This document shows positions 9,833 through 22,324 of a DNA stretch of 64,000 bases, one piece after another. The stretch's first letter is position 1, and every line of letters starts with the position of its first letter. The stretch is from Cryptomeria japonica (Eukaryota > Streptophyta > Pinopsida > Cupressales > Cupressaceae). Below the pieces are notes generated by a model. The model was not told where the DNA came from. It did no database searches and was given only the letters and a program-made list of their open reading frames with translations. The stretch covers positions 262,908,624-262,972,623 of the forward strand of contig NC_081406.1 in assembly GCF_030272615.1 (NCBI RefSeq), written 5' to 3'. The position numbers and the translations under genes were made by a program.

Positions 9833-11372
9833 TGATAGTTCTGATACTTAATGTAAGTATAGATGCCAATAGCTAACAAGATGAGAGGGGGGGGTGAATC
9901 ATACAAACTTAAACTTCCATAAAAATAATAGATTCAACCTCGGTAACATATACTTCAGCAACTTAACCAAAACTGCCAAACATGCAAACTTATGAACACA
10001 TAATCATAGTAACACTCATAACACCAAATTTAACGTGGAAACCCAAATAGGGAAAAACCACTGTGGGATTTCGGACCCACTAAGAAATATACTCTTCTAG
10101 AGTATGCTCGGTTAAAAGCAAATCCTATTAAAGATTACAAACACATTGCTAGATGTGACCCAGTTAAGGGATTTCCCTCACATCTGTTAGGATCTTCACT
10201 TTGTTAGAAGTGACCTTGTCAAAGGATTTCAAACACTCATTTAGAATGTTACCTTGCTAGAGGGTTTACATATAAGACTGTTAAGTCCACTCGGTTAAGA
10301 GATTTTTTGTCACTTATAAAATAACAGTTATACAAATCTATCTGCAACTTCACATCTAAAATGCTAAAGCAGATTCTTATTTGCTCAAAACAATCTAGTC
10401 ATAGGACTTATCTCATCCCTCTGCGGGGCTCTCTACTCTATTATTCAAATAGGTCTTCAAGCTTCTGTGCTCAGTAATCACTATGTAGCATCCCTATGCA
10501 TACACCTGCCCGCATGCATTGTTTATCAACAATTCCTTATTTATAAAAAATTGCTAATCACTTAATCTCCTTGATCACATTTCCCATGATCAATCTTCAC
10601 CATTAGATCTTCAAACTTGACCAGGTTCAATGTATCCTTCGATCTGAAAACATTTTACCTTACCTCGGGACTTGCAATCCTATCTTGGAACTTGTATAAG
10701 GTTATTGCGGTTCAATCTGCGTTGTAGATCTTCCTGCTAATTTTCCTTTGCCATAGATCCTTAACAAACTTCATGCACGACATACCAATCATTTATACAT
10801 CTCCAGCTAATCATTGTCCTTCATTAAATAATGCTTTTATCCATCCCATGCGCACTATCATAACTTGGTTGCTACTCGATAAATACTAAACTTTACTCGA
10901 TAGACATTCCTCCTTCATTAATCGATATCGATAACCTTAGGGTTTACCGACTAGGTTCCTTAGGGTTTACCGACTAGGTTCTTTGCTCGATGACATAGTA
11001 TAGTATTAACCTTACAATCAACAACATATGTAGAATATCAAAACAATCTAAACATCATGATCTAATCATTGTCTAACTCGGTAATAGTTGCCCATTGAAT
11101 AACTTATTCCTCCCTTTATTCATCACATTCTTTCTGTGTCTTTTACCGACATCTTAATTCTCTTCTAATCAATCTTCTCAAGATATGGCAACATCATATT
11201 GAATCAGATAATCAATCTCTTGACATCAATGACATAATAATGTTATAAAGATAGTTATCATCCTTCTTCAGTTATATCAATAATCTTCAACAACATTCTC
11301 AATATCCTTACTGAATATCAACAATCTCCTGATATTGAAATGCGAACAATCTTTCCTACTATAATGCCAACA
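9833..11372 (-). repeat. 5' LTR of element B (1540 bp, complete)
   Basis: Plus-strand ends are TGATAGTTCTG and ATAATGCCAACA, giving TG/CA ends on the minus strand. Its right 628 bases match 4430-5057. The U5-like part contains a poly-G run near 9891 and the AACGTGGAAACCC...GGGAAAAACC block (about 10033-10060) common in plant Copia LTRs. Degenerate repeats of a GTTAAGGGATTT-like unit lie at about 10130-10300. The motif CTCGGTA recurs through the LTR and the internal region. Confidence 0.85.
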
Positions 11373-14300
11373 CCTACAAGGGTTGAGCTCAGCATACTAG
11401 TCATCACTCATAGGGTGACACTAATAAGATACCAAACATGAAACATAGTTGTATCCACGGTCCCATATATTAGCATTCAATGACAGTTTAAACTATCATC
11501 CAATGACAACACATACAACAATGAATAAAATTGTGTTCCATGATTAACAGGTGACTAAATCCATCATATGAGTAAAGGCAAGCATACGGTGCTCTGAGAC
11601 ACAAACCATGGAGGATCTAAAAAATGGGAAAGTATAAGGGTCTTCAAGAACAATTGGCATGCATAGATATGGCAGTTATCCAAGTTTCATTGTAGAATCA
11701 TCAAGTCACAACATCTCAATCAAAGAGGAATCCTTTATTAGGAGTTTGAGTTTAAAGATAACAACCATGATTGAGCAATGAGGACAAGGAAAGATACAAT
11801 ATAGACTTATAGACCATCAAGGAATAATAGAAGCTATGGAGCATAAATCAGTCCAAGTAAGCTATCAATATGACAGTAAAAAAAACAACCACTGCATAGT
11901 CCTAAATAGTCATCAATGGAGAATAATCAACCCAAGGATCTCATGAGAATGATAAAGATACATTAATAAAAATCCTTATTAAGTGCAGCAATAGGAAATT
12001 CAATCCCATTTTTCAATGAAATTATGTCATCAAGGCATATACATTTATCAAGACAAATATATTATGACAAAGATTAATTGCAGCAGTTACAACAAGTGAT
12101 GAAAAGATCAAAGGTATAGCAGTCATGAATTTAGATCACAATCACAAGGCCCTATGGAAGAAGAATTCAAAAGGATAAAGAGGAAACTACAAATACTGTT
12201 ATGGACAGTATCATGAGACAAAGCCATCATGAATACTGATACTTCAATCTTGGAAATAGCCATAGTCACAGTCAAAGATCACTATCAAAGTGACAGAGAT
12301 CTTCATAGGTACAGAAAAGAAAAGACAGTGATAGTGTTAAATCAAACGACAATAACAATGCATAGAGTACAGGGTTCAATAGCATTTATCATCAACCTCA
12401 AAGATCAAAAAGCATAACATTGACAACAATGAATTACAGTTTGTAATAGAGATATATGAGTTAATGCAACCATGAATGAAGCATAAGAGCAGGCTAAAGG
12501 ATTTTTTAGGGAGTTGTGAATGATAAGAAAGATGCATCAATGTCTTGGTTGCTATTGTACAGTGGATATGCATACAAATTAGCTACACACAACCAAATGA
12601 TGACTATCAAACAGTAATCACCACAACATTTACTGTCATAAGTTTAATGCAGACTGTGATCTTCATGATCATTAGATACAAAGACCATAAACTGCTAAAA
12701 GTCTTCAAGAGAAAACCTGCAAATCTTCTTACAGAGAAGACAAAGATATATACAAATCATAAGCTTGTATTCATGCACTATATCAATAACACTAAGAGTA
12801 TAAATGATGAACTACACCTCAAAACAATAGTTTATAGCCCAAAACACAATCATAAATCACTGTGAGAGATGCTAATAAAGTATATGAGCAGTCACATTTT
12901 ATCTTCTACAGTCCATCACAAAGGAGATAGGGTTATGGTGATTGGAGCATTAAGATACAATATTAATGCATACACAGTCATGCAAAGAAGATAGATATAT
13001 TGATCAACATAAAGAAGACAATGATGGTGCTAATAATATGAAGATCTCTAGTCACAGTCTTAACAGTAATATCAACCTTCAATAACAGTCACAACTACAA
13101 TATGAGCAGATCAATCAAAGGTTTTATACACAGTAAGAAAGCAGCTAAGCCTGAGATAAAACATCTCTTGTAGATACGGTGAACATCATGATAGAGAATA
13201 CCCTATCCTACACATATTAGCAGTCCATGAATAAGCTCGGGTTCTCAATGATGACAAATGTGTATGAGAGCCTTCCTACAAGTATAGAGATACATCAACA
13301 AGGAATACAGATAGCAACAATAAATGAAATCAAGAAAGGTCGTCATGTGCAGGTTATGAAGCCATAAAGTTGCAAGACAACCAGTCATCAAAGTCAACAA
13401 AGGGCATCATTGTAACTAGACAGAGACTATCAAAATAGTTGCAAGCACTCAAAGTGACATCAATTATTATCCCAACAAGAGATAGTGAATAAAGAACAGT
13501 GATGAGAGAAGACAAGATCACTTTCAAAAGATGGTCACTGCTGCCATATAGCAGCAAGGTCACAATCATGGAAGATATGGATGAGATAGCATCACAAATC
13601 CTCGCTTGAGTTATCAAAATTCTTAGCAACCATTCAAAGACATAACCAATGCATAGCACAAAGCATTCAACAACATATCAAAGATAGTGAACTCACAAAG
13701 AGTATTGAATTACAGTCAAAATAGAGTCAAAGCTATTAGTAAGGTATACATGGATATCATTATTAGGATGGAGACCTGGGAAAAGTGATAATTGCAATAG
13801 TCATGAGAAATTTCTAAAGATTAGTATATTAAAGGCAAATGGTTTGAAACAGTGAATTATACAGCTGATGCATTCTCAAAGACAAAGAATAGTGCTAGCA
13901 ATGTGTAGTCACAATGAATGAATATCAATGAGCAAAAGAAAAAAAAAACATCACCCTTATAAACTATCCTTAGAATGCTTTTTGAAAGATTCAAGAGTAA
14001 GCTTTATGAAATGATGCCAATGAGTTAATAATACGAAATTGGCTAGTAGATCTCAACATGAGAATATAGTCAATAAATATTGAAGATACAGTCCGAGTTT
14101 CACAGATCTATGCAGCAGCAATGTGTTTTCACTGAAACCCTAAATTTATGCAAGATAAAACATAGATTTTGCATGTACAGAAGTTCTCTTTCTAAAAGAT
14201 TAACGACGGGAATAAAGGAAAATCTAACACATATCGTGCTAAGATCGTGCAAAAGCTCCAATATCCAAAGCCCTAGTTCGAGATGCATGGCGACCACATA

Positions 14301-14560
14301 AGGGTCTCTTCAAGCTTTTTTTTTGCAAAATGAAACAATGCACAAGGTGTTAGGGTTCGAGATGTTTTTACCTTCATGCCCTAATTCCATTTTTATGGGA
14401 TTTTAAAATTTCTATACTGTTGTTAATTATTATTGTGTGGTGGTCGAGCCATGAGCTCTCACAAGGACTTTAAGTCCTAGTAGCAATGTTAGCCAAGGGG
14501 GCTTAAAACCTTAATTTTAATTAAGTGCATATAGATACTTGCTTTGTGTTATTATTATAT
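11373..14560. other. Unresolved non-coding stretch
   Basis: No domain, splice-supported exon or terminal repeat could be identified on either strand; open frames are short and of low complexity. Near 13988-14030 the plus strand encodes a phrase resembling the RNase H end of Copia elements (FERFKSKL...MMPM), so part of this may be a very eroded retroelement. At 14320 an oligo-T run precedes an AT-rich zone. Confidence 0.4.
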
Positions 14561-14985
14561 TTAATATATATTAATAATGGTATTAAAAATAAAGAAATAA
14601 TATATATACCATTATTAATATAATAAATAATAATTAATTATTTTATTTACACAAATAGAAGTAAAGATAAAAAAGCAATATAAAGATTACTTTAAATCTT
14701 TATTTAAAATACTTCTATTTATTTAAATAAAATAATTAATTTAATAAGTGCACTTTAAATTTTCCTTTCTTTCTATCCTATGCATGTAAGCATAATTGAA
14801 AAATTGTAAAATAAATATTAAAGTGATGTCATTATAAATCATTTTTAATATTTATTATAAATATAATAAGGGATGAAGTCATGCATATACAATAAATATT
14901 AAAAGTGAAAGTGATGTTGACTAGACTTTAATATTTATTATAAAATTCCTCATATTACACACACGTGCATAGGATAAAAAGAGTG
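14561..14985. repeat. Cluster of nested palindromes (hairpin-forming)
   Basis: At least four successive inverted repeats are visible. TATATTAATAATGGTAT (14567-14583) pairs exactly with 14606-14622. TAATTAATTATTTTATTT (14631-14648) pairs with 14725-14741, and an inner arm AAATAGAAGTAAAGAT (14653-14668) pairs with the interrupted arm around 14696-14720. 14811-14827 pairs with 14838-14855. 14891-14906 pairs with 14925-14939. The last two sit inside an outer inverted repeat (CTATCCTATGCATGT near 14773 against ACACGTGCATAGGAT near 14960). No coding frame. Could be MITE-like foldback elements or LTR palindromes. Confidence 0.7.
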
Positions 14986-15902
14986 TTTCATCATCAGTTC
15001 CATGGGATTATTTGGCATTTTTGGAGGGTGAATCTGAGTTTGGAGAGGAGTTTTGTATGAGTTTTTCTCATTATTTTAGGGATTTGGTGCTTCAGTTTGA
15101 GTGCTACATGGGTCAACTATGAGTTGACCAAGAGATTGAGGTGTAATTCACCCTTGTTTGCATGATTTAGAGCTTCTTTTTGTGGCTTTTCATTTTTGCT
15201 TGTGGATCAGACTTTGGAGGAGATTTTTTCAGTTAGAGTTCACTTCAGTTCTTGATTATTATTCTCATGCTCATTGTAGAGAATTCTTCTTGTAGCTCAC
15301 TTTGCAGTTTATGATAGAATTTTGAATAAAATCTTCAACTTTTGCCTTTAATTTCAAGATTCATTTTATTTTGTGCATGATTGAGATTATTTTATTGTGC
15401 TATGCTTTATAGCCTTTTAAATTTTGTCACATACATAAGATCATAGGTAATGCTTTGTGTTCAGTTAATTCAATCTTGTTGGGTTGTGAAAGGTCTCTTT
15501 CATGTCAACTGATTGAATTAAAGATCCTTTGCATAAAATATATGTGTGTAATAAATCAAGAGTTTTCATTGTGCAAATTGGTGGTTTGAGGAAGAATTGA
15601 TGTCATTTTAGAAATCAACTTGGTGCATCACCTCCTAGAAGAGTTTAAATTTTCAGTTTTTCCAATCATTTCTTAATTTTTTCCATACCCTTCATTAGTT
15701 TTAGGAGGTATTCAAAGGGAGCCGGCCCACAACCCGAAGATTCCATTCTCATTCTGAGTTCACCCACAACTCAAGATTTGTTTCCATGTTGTATGGGATC
15801 AGTCAGGTACTAGTATTGATTTGCTTAGCAGAAGTGGGTGCATCCTTCGTGACAACAATTCAAAAAACCCAACAACCCACAACTAAAACCAAAGGTGATC
15901 AG
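14986..15902 (+). other. Non-coding, LTR-like or leader-like sequence
   Basis: No coding frame. The stretch is T-rich and ends near a short block rich in CCCACAACC (15726-15890) before the candidate primer-binding site of the next feature. It may be the internal edge of a retroelement. No pair of terminal repeats was found. Confidence 0.3.
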
Positions 15903-16381
15903 GCTCTTATACCACTTGTAAGGAAGTTAAGTAGCAGAACAACTTCCTAAACTAGCATTGAGAGGAGGATAATGCAAAAAAATTTACAGATCATTACAAA
16001 TGTTATAGAAACTTAACAAAAATAGACATAATAACATGCATACCATAACACAATGATTTACGTGGGCAAAACCCTTTCGGGAGAAAAACCCCACACTCAA
16101 AAAACAACTCAATATATTATTCAGCAATCAATAACAGATTACAATATGCTTACAGAGCAATCTCTTCGCAGAAGTACCACTAATCAAAGACTCAAAGGCA
16201 ATACAATTTCCAGAAGACTCTTACACACATCCTCTATCTCACACACTTCATATATAGGAGATACAATATAAGAAACCGTCAAATGGTATTACAAAACCAT
16301 GGGCTAAAACCACCCAATAACGTGTAGCTGACTTTATCTCCCTTCTAGATTCCCTATGACATGTTAAAACACACATCAACA
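15903..16381 (-). repeat. Candidate LTR with primer-binding site (minus strand)
   Basis: 15903-15914 reads TGGTATAAGAGC on the minus strand, close to the Met-tRNA primer site. It abuts TGTAAGGAAGTTAAG at 15917. The block 16055-16105 (TTTACGTGGGCAAAACCC...GGGAGAAAAACCCC) is the U5 motif seen in plant Copia LTRs, and CTTCATATATAGGAG (about 16248) supplies a minus-strand TATA box. A plausible outer end is TCAACA at 16381, giving 465 bp with TG/CA ends. A 9-bp-arm hairpin lies at 15921-15949. No partner LTR was seen, so this may be a solo LTR. Confidence 0.45.
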
Positions 16382-17721
16382 CATGTCTAGGCTCCCTTTT
16401 ACAGCTCATTTATGTGTTTGATACATTTTATATTTCCTATTTCAGGAGTACAAATTTTTGGAGGTCATAATTTGAGAACCTTGTGTCCTATTGATGAACT
16501 GTTTGAAGCGTCAAAAATATCGCGAAGTGATCTATTGCCTCATAAGAATCTACGCCACTTACACCCACTTTTTAAGGCATTTTCGGGCCTCTAAAGTCCT
16601 CAAAATCAAATTTAAACCTTTCATTGTCCACCCCTCCAAAACGAAAACTTTAATATCTTCAAAACTAGTTGTGATCTTGCGACATAACTTTACCGGAATG
16701 CTTATCTAGCCAACCAGAAGCTTCAGGGAGAATTTCGCATGATTTTGTTCTCAAACAAAAACTTACTATAAATAGTAACCTCATGTAAATGCAAGGTTGA
16801 GACACCATTTTTCCAAGCATTTTGGAGACCTTATCAACTTCAAACACATTGATAGGCACATGGGGGATGAAGAGGGAGAAGACTAAGACAAAATTGACAA
16901 ATGAGGACTTGTCAAGATGTTAGAGTTTAGGTAGACCAAAGCAATAAATAATATTAAATATAATACTGAATAAAAGAGGCAAAAATAAAAACTTACTATA
17001 ACACACAAATTTAGCTTGGTCCACAAAGAAACAATTGCACACTTTCTTTTTATTATCCATTGAAGAAAAAACACATTTTTATAACTTTTCAAATTCTACA
17101 TCCACTTATTTATCAAGCTTTTTAGGGAGTTTACAAGTTTGGTTTACATATTAAATAATAGATGACTCCTTGTTTGAGTAATGGGAATATTTTTCTTTAG
17201 GGGTACTTTCCCTAGACCCCTACCATAGGCTTTGCCTCCAAGCCCTGCACGAGGGGCTATGACCCTACACTCCCTTATTAATCAATTTGGGGGAAAAATG
17301 TGATTGACAAAGTCACCAAAATTTAATCTTAGTAGCATGGTCAGTCACCACATACCAACACAAGGTATGTGTCAAAGTGGCTATCAATATTGGTCATATA
17401 GAGCCAAAATATTAAAGGGGGTAGGATTCAAGCACAATTGGACATAATCAAAATGGGACATCAATAAAATACTCAAATGATACAACTTAATATTATCAAG
17501 ACTAAGATAATGATCTTATATAATTGAAACAAATAATATCTTATCTTTATTTTAACAAGGGTATCTTTGAAGAAGTAACATGGTACACACATCTTGGGAT
17601 AGACTTGAACACCATACTTAGTTAGTAAACTTGCATAAGGAAGATAATTTTGGGAGGTTTATCACTAGGGATAGCTTTAAGAAACCCACCCCCCCCCCTT
17701 GGGTAAAGGTGTAAAATCCTT
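16382..17721. other. Non-coding stretch
   Basis: No supported gene. Around 17200-17280 there is a C-rich phrase (CCCTAGACCCCTACC, then GCACGAGGGGCTATG) of the type common in plant repeats. A homopolymer C run occurs at 17690-17699. Confidence 0.4.
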
Positions 17722-18150
17722 GTGAATCTTTCAATATTTTGGGGAAAAATATTAATTTTTTATGGCGATTTTTTTTTAATAGGGGAAAAATATTAAATTC
17801 CATTGGCAAATTTTTCTCAGTTGCGTAAGAATTGTATGAAAATTAAGGCAAATTTTTCATTCTTTTTGGGAAAAAATATTAATTTATTGGTGAATATTTT
17901 TCTTTTGCATGAATTTTTTTGAAAAATTAAGGCGAATATTTCATTATTTTGGGGGAAAAATAATAATTACATTGGAGATTTTGTTCATATTGCATGAAAA
18001 ATATGGAAAAATTAAGGCGAATCATTCATTATTTTTTGGGGAAAATAATAATTACATTGGCGAATGTTTTTCAATCACATAAAAATTGTAGAATAATTAA
18101 GTCTAATCTTCCATTACTAATTGGAGAAAAAAACTAATATAGAAAACACA
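17722..18150 (+). repeat. Degenerate tandem repeat, unit about 85 bp
   Basis: The phrase AATTAAGGCGAAT...TTCATTATTTTGGGGGAAAA recurs at regular spacing: the core TTAAGGC or its variant begins at about 17843, 17927, 18012 and 18097 (84, 85 and 85 bases apart), and weaker copies extend left to 17722, for about five units. Units differ by point changes and short gaps. Single related units appear at about 19790-19830 and 22425-22450. Confidence 0.75.
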
Positions 18151-19530
18151 TCATATCTTAGTTGTAAGTGTCATGCATATCTGTATGAAATCTTTTAGAA
18201 AGCCATTTTTTGACACCTATGAAATCTTGATCGAGGATTCTCTGCTATCCTTTTGCATAGAAAACTCAAAACACTGCATGTGTCAGAGGAAGAAAAATAA
18301 AAAGGATAGCACGTATTTAATATTTAATGAGAAGCTACCTATATTAATCTATGTTGAGGTTTGTGAGTCATGTACAGATGTCAAGACTATTGGAATGAAA
18401 GCTTTCTTGTGGAATGAGAGAAAAGTACATCTCACACAGATTAATATAATATATTGAATAATCCAAAGTATATACCTGGCAGTCAATTGCCACCACTTTG
18501 CAAATTGAGAAATACGGTCATTATTTGCATGTTGCATTTCATAATGTAGAAGATAAAAGTTATATAATTCACATGTTGCATTTTAGAATATAGAAGATAG
18601 ACATTTTCTAGAGATAAGTTTTTAGGAAGTGTTGTTGTTTTGCTTGCAGAGGTTTTAAAATGAAGTGCATAGAAGGTGCAGTTGAATTTCGACATAACGA
18701 GATATGACTGAAGGTTTGCAGATGCCATGAAGTAAAGAAAATTGATGACTTACCTTGTAGCCAAAGGGTTATTAAAATAGCCAAATATAACCAGAGGGTT
18801 ATTAAGAGGCTCGAGTGCAACTGCAGGCTTCGACTGCAGTTGCAAATAATTTTGATCTCTTTGGCAACCACCATGTCCCCCTTATAATGGGTAGAATGCA
18901 GAGAGAAAGTTGGGTGAAGACACAAGAGATGCGGTTTTGGAGTCAAGCATCCCTACTTGATCAAAACTCTCAAAGTTCTCCCCTACCAAGAAATCCAATG
19001 ATAATTGTGTATCCTAGTATTCTCTGCATCAATAACCACAAATGTGCAATAGTGGCATGGCTCATAAGGTAGTTCACATTCATGGAAGCTTTCTGTGTCT
19101 CTAAACCAAAGCTTTCATGAATACTGGCCTGGAGGTTTTATGGAATTGCAATACATGTTACACATTCTTGTAAAAGGTTGGTAGCTTGTTGCATTCCTTA
19201 TGATTGTAAAAGGAATATCAAGGCCGTAAAGAAGGATTATGTAATTTTCTCATCTCCGAGGAGAGTAGAACTAGAAACAGGGCTTTGTCTTGTCTAGTGT
19301 GTAGGATGGTTTCATGGTGAAAGAATGTACACTTTCTTTTAGTATTTTTTCAATTAGTTCATGAATAGACTACTATATTTATTATTTTTGCTAACATTAT
19401 CTTCATTTGTACTTTCAAATATTACATGAATGGTGAATCTTAATATTAAGGATATTCTGATTTGTCTTGGAAATTTTATTGTCAATTTTGACTGTGTAGT
19501 GTGAATTTGGATTTCCTTCAAGGAAGGAAT
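18085..19530 (+). repeat. Diverged duplication, copy 1
   Basis: Shares a co-linear series of blocks with 19785-21250: GTAGAATAATTAAG (18088), ATGAAATCTTGATCGAGGATTCT (split by one change, about 18219), CATAGAAAAC (about 18256), a GTAGCCAAAGGGTTATT block (about 18758), AGTGGCATGGC (about 19051), CTTGTTGCATTCCTTA (about 19186) and a late TTACATGAATGG block (about 19422). No coding frame is supported on either strand. The 3'-UTR-like blocks suggest a duplicated gene tail or an unnamed repeat. Confidence 0.6.
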
Positions 19531-19784
19531 TACATTCTATTTGCAAATTAGTGTAAGTCTGGAGTAATGTAATGGATCTATAAGAATAATTTGTGCAACT
19601 ACACATGAAGTTGTGTTAACACTAGGCATTAATGCTCAAGTGACTTACTATTATGAAATTATCTGTTGCTTTGGTTTGCATTCTTGATCTCATATTCGAC
19701 TCTGAGATCTGTTTCGAAAATAAATCAAAATCAAAGTCCAATTTCCTTTGTTTCAGGTATACATAAAAAATCAAAGTCCAATTA

Positions 19785-21250
19785 AATGTAGAATAATTAA
19801 GGCACATCTTTCACATTTTTTTTGGAAAATAACCCATATAGAAAGTGTACTACAAATCCATTGGAATTAGAAACTTAATTTTTAGCACATATGAAATCTT
19901 CATCTCGGATTCTAAGCGATCTTTTCGCATAGAAAACACTCCTCCTATCAGAGGAATTTATGCTTCTCATTTTGATGAAGAGTTGCATGGGTATGAATGT
20001 TAGCTTGTTCTTGAAGAAAATATTGAATTGGTGGTTAAATGATTATAGCAGATTGATGAGATTTGATCATTTAATTAGGTGGCATGAAGAGTTGCATGCC
20101 AACATGGAGAATTTTGATTCTTTGGAAAGGAAAAAAGGTGAAAATGAATATTTAGAACTTCTAAACTTAGAGCTTCAAGGTTTTTCATAAATTGGTAGCA
20201 GTTGAGTTGATCAAGGAGCATTATAAATATTTCCCTACACTTGTTCAAGAATAGTATCAGAAATGGAATTCCCATATGTAGATTTTGCCTGTGTGTTCAT
20301 AAGATATAGGTTTAATAACACCAGGTCGAGAATATTTCAGGAAGGTTGTGTTTATAGCAGCACAACGGATTGCTTTGTAGCTAAAGGGACTTTCAAATAA
20401 GAAGAGGTAGCTAAAGGGATTTTCAAAGGCCATCTACAATAGTAGATGGCCTTTCCCTGGCTGCCTACATTCATCCCCTCGTCTCCTGAAGCCTAAGAGA
20501 GAAAGGGAGCGAGGAGGAGAACAATGAGGATAAGGAAGAGTCAGCTCTAGCAAAGAGTCTGTTTAGTTAAAATTGATAACTAAATTCGGAACCCTATTTT
20601 GATTACAATACCCATCTCTGGAGCTCATCCACTAGTTTTTTGTGGAGATCATCCACTAGTTTTTATAGCTAGAATCTTGCATCCGTAAAACTACTCCTCT
20701 AGTTTTTATAGTTAGAATCTTACATCCATAAAGTTATCAGCAATGCAATGGTGGCATGGCCCAAGCAGTTGAATTTCAACAGTATTTTATTCTTCACTGT
20801 GGTCCATGATAGTTTCATGATAGTTTTAGTCATATGGTTTGATAAGTTATCCTGTTCTATTTTAGGTTTCATATTGGGAATATATCATTTTCATGCACAT
20901 AAAACAAACATATGTCAAATGAGAACATGGCAATTGTATACGGCCTGAAGCTTGTTGCATTCCTTACTCTTATAAAAGGAATTCCAAGGTTGTAATTAAG
21001 AGAATTTTTTGGAGGGAATCTTGGTCTCTTTGGAAAAGTGTATAGTAGTATTGTCTAAGTTAGAATGTGGAGTCTTCCATAGTGAAGAATGCATATACTC
21101 CTTCAACAATATTAATTAGTCTATGATCTCTAATGACAATTACTACAAATATAGTCTGTAGAATGTACTTCTTGATCTCACATGAATAATAATATCAATG
21201 GTTTTGTTATTTGTCTTTGCAAATCTCTTCTGAAAGTGAAATTTTGTTTG
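19785..21250 (+). repeat. Diverged duplication, copy 2
   Basis: Co-linear with copy 1 at an offset of about 1.70-1.76 kb: GTAGAATAATTAAGG (19788), ATGAAATCTTCATCTCGGATTC (split; about 19888), GCATAGAAAACAC (19927), two GTAGCTAAAGGGA blocks (about 20377 and 20407), GGTGGCATGGCCC (20752), GCTTGTTGCATTCCTTA (about 20949) and TCACATGAATAATA (about 21179). A 76-codon frame at 19960-20190 lies in sequence specific to this copy and resembles nothing I know. Confidence 0.6.
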
Positions 21251-21599
21251 TGGGTTCATGTACTTGTATAAAAAATTAGAAGAAAAAAAGAAAAAAGATA
21301 TATACTATTAATATATATCATGGAAGGCAACTTCTGGTAAGTATGCATTTAATGAGACATTTATGTTGAATCTGATCAAATGCCTTTAAATTAGGCATTG
21401 GGGTATTACCATATTTTTACATTACATGTTCGAGTTGGAAACACTAAGGCAGGAGTGATGGACACACCAATTATGCTTAAGGCAACAAAACCATAGACAA
21501 CATTTGTGGATGAAGTCACAGATAAACGGTTAGGGGGGTCTTGGTGAATGGCCACCCCTACAAAATGCATGCGTTCAAGATAGTGCTAGGGTTAGAGTT
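21251..21599. other. Non-coding stretch
   Basis: No gene or repeat could be supported. A purine-rich run occurs at about 21272-21296. Confidence 0.3.
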
Positions 21600-22201
21600 T
21601 CTGATGGTGTATCACAGGCATAGGGCCAGTGCAAACATTCTGGCCTTTTTTCTTGTCATGTTGTTATATGTCAGGGTTTCTAAGGAGTGAGCTAAAAAAC
21701 TCACCCAGATGGTGTTCAAGCATGCATATTTGTGTGACATTGATGTGGTCATCGAAAAATGTGGATGAGAACCTCCTCATTCCCCTCCATCAGAACTATT
21801 ACATTGGAAGGGTTTTTAAATTTCCGATTAAGCAAACACAAGATGCGTAGTTGTTGTAGGCATGAAGGAGTGATATACTATGCAGTATCAATTTCCTCAT
21901 GTATGTAGCCAAAATCAAGGAACCCGAGGAGGACGATTGGCATTAGGACTACCTGACCACTGAAGGCTTGGTAGATGAAGATGAAATTGATGTGGAGGAT
22001 GTGGCTGAGATTGTAGGGGTATTGGACTTGGGGAGTGGAGAGGAATGGATTGAGGATGACAAATGTGGTGTGGAGGAAATTGCAGTAGGTGGAGCTCATG
22101 ATAACCGTGGACAGGATTTCCCACTCATCTTACAAGCCAAGAAAGTCAAGGAGGAATATAAAGTTGTGGAGGTGGCAAGGTGGACTGAGAATGTCTCCTA
22201 G
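21600..22201 (+). pseudogene. Eroded coding stretch with acidic C-terminus
   Basis: Short frames interrupted by stops run in the plus direction, the last being 77 codons at 21968-22201 (MVDEDEIDVEDVAEIVG...). It is open upstream apart from a TAG just before the Asp-Tyr-Leu-Thr-Thr codons at about 21945. It is markedly acidic and ends with a natural stop followed 130 bases later by a LINE-like tail. I do not recognise the protein. A second eroded stretch at 24440-25440 has the same layout (acidic end, then a similar tail), so both may be coding remnants of one non-LTR element family. Confidence 0.35.
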
Positions 22202-22324
22202 CCCTAAAGTATGGTGCAAATGCTTCGTTCTGTTTTGATGCTTGAATTTTGTATTGTGGGTTATGGGTTGTTATGGGTGATCATTGGAATGCTACCAGGA
22301 ATGTATTTTTGGCTACAATCCAAA

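Larger units (their letters stand above)
4430..11372 (-). mobile_element. Element B: Copia LTR retrotransposon, broken, interrupted by A
   Basis: A Ty1/Copia element on the minus strand. Order on that strand is 5' LTR (9833-11372), Met-tRNA primer site (9818-9830), gag with UBN2-like core and one zinc knuckle, protease, integrase, reverse transcriptase, RNase H, polypurine tract, and the remaining part of the 3' LTR (4430-5057). The rest of the 3' LTR lies left of element A, off the window. All Copia domains are recognisable, but the frame is broken in about five places. The two LTR copies differ at about 32 of 628 aligned positions by eye (5%), so it is a moderately old insertion. Confidence 0.9.

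Noticed and set aside
12545-12865. 106-codon plus-strand frame
   Set aside because: Low-complexity composition (Ile/Thr/Lys), no motif, no splice or promoter support; expected by chance in AT-rich DNA.
13988-14030. Phrase resembling a Copia RNase H end
   Set aside because: Only about a dozen residues match and nothing upstream supports reverse transcriptase, so no element was called.
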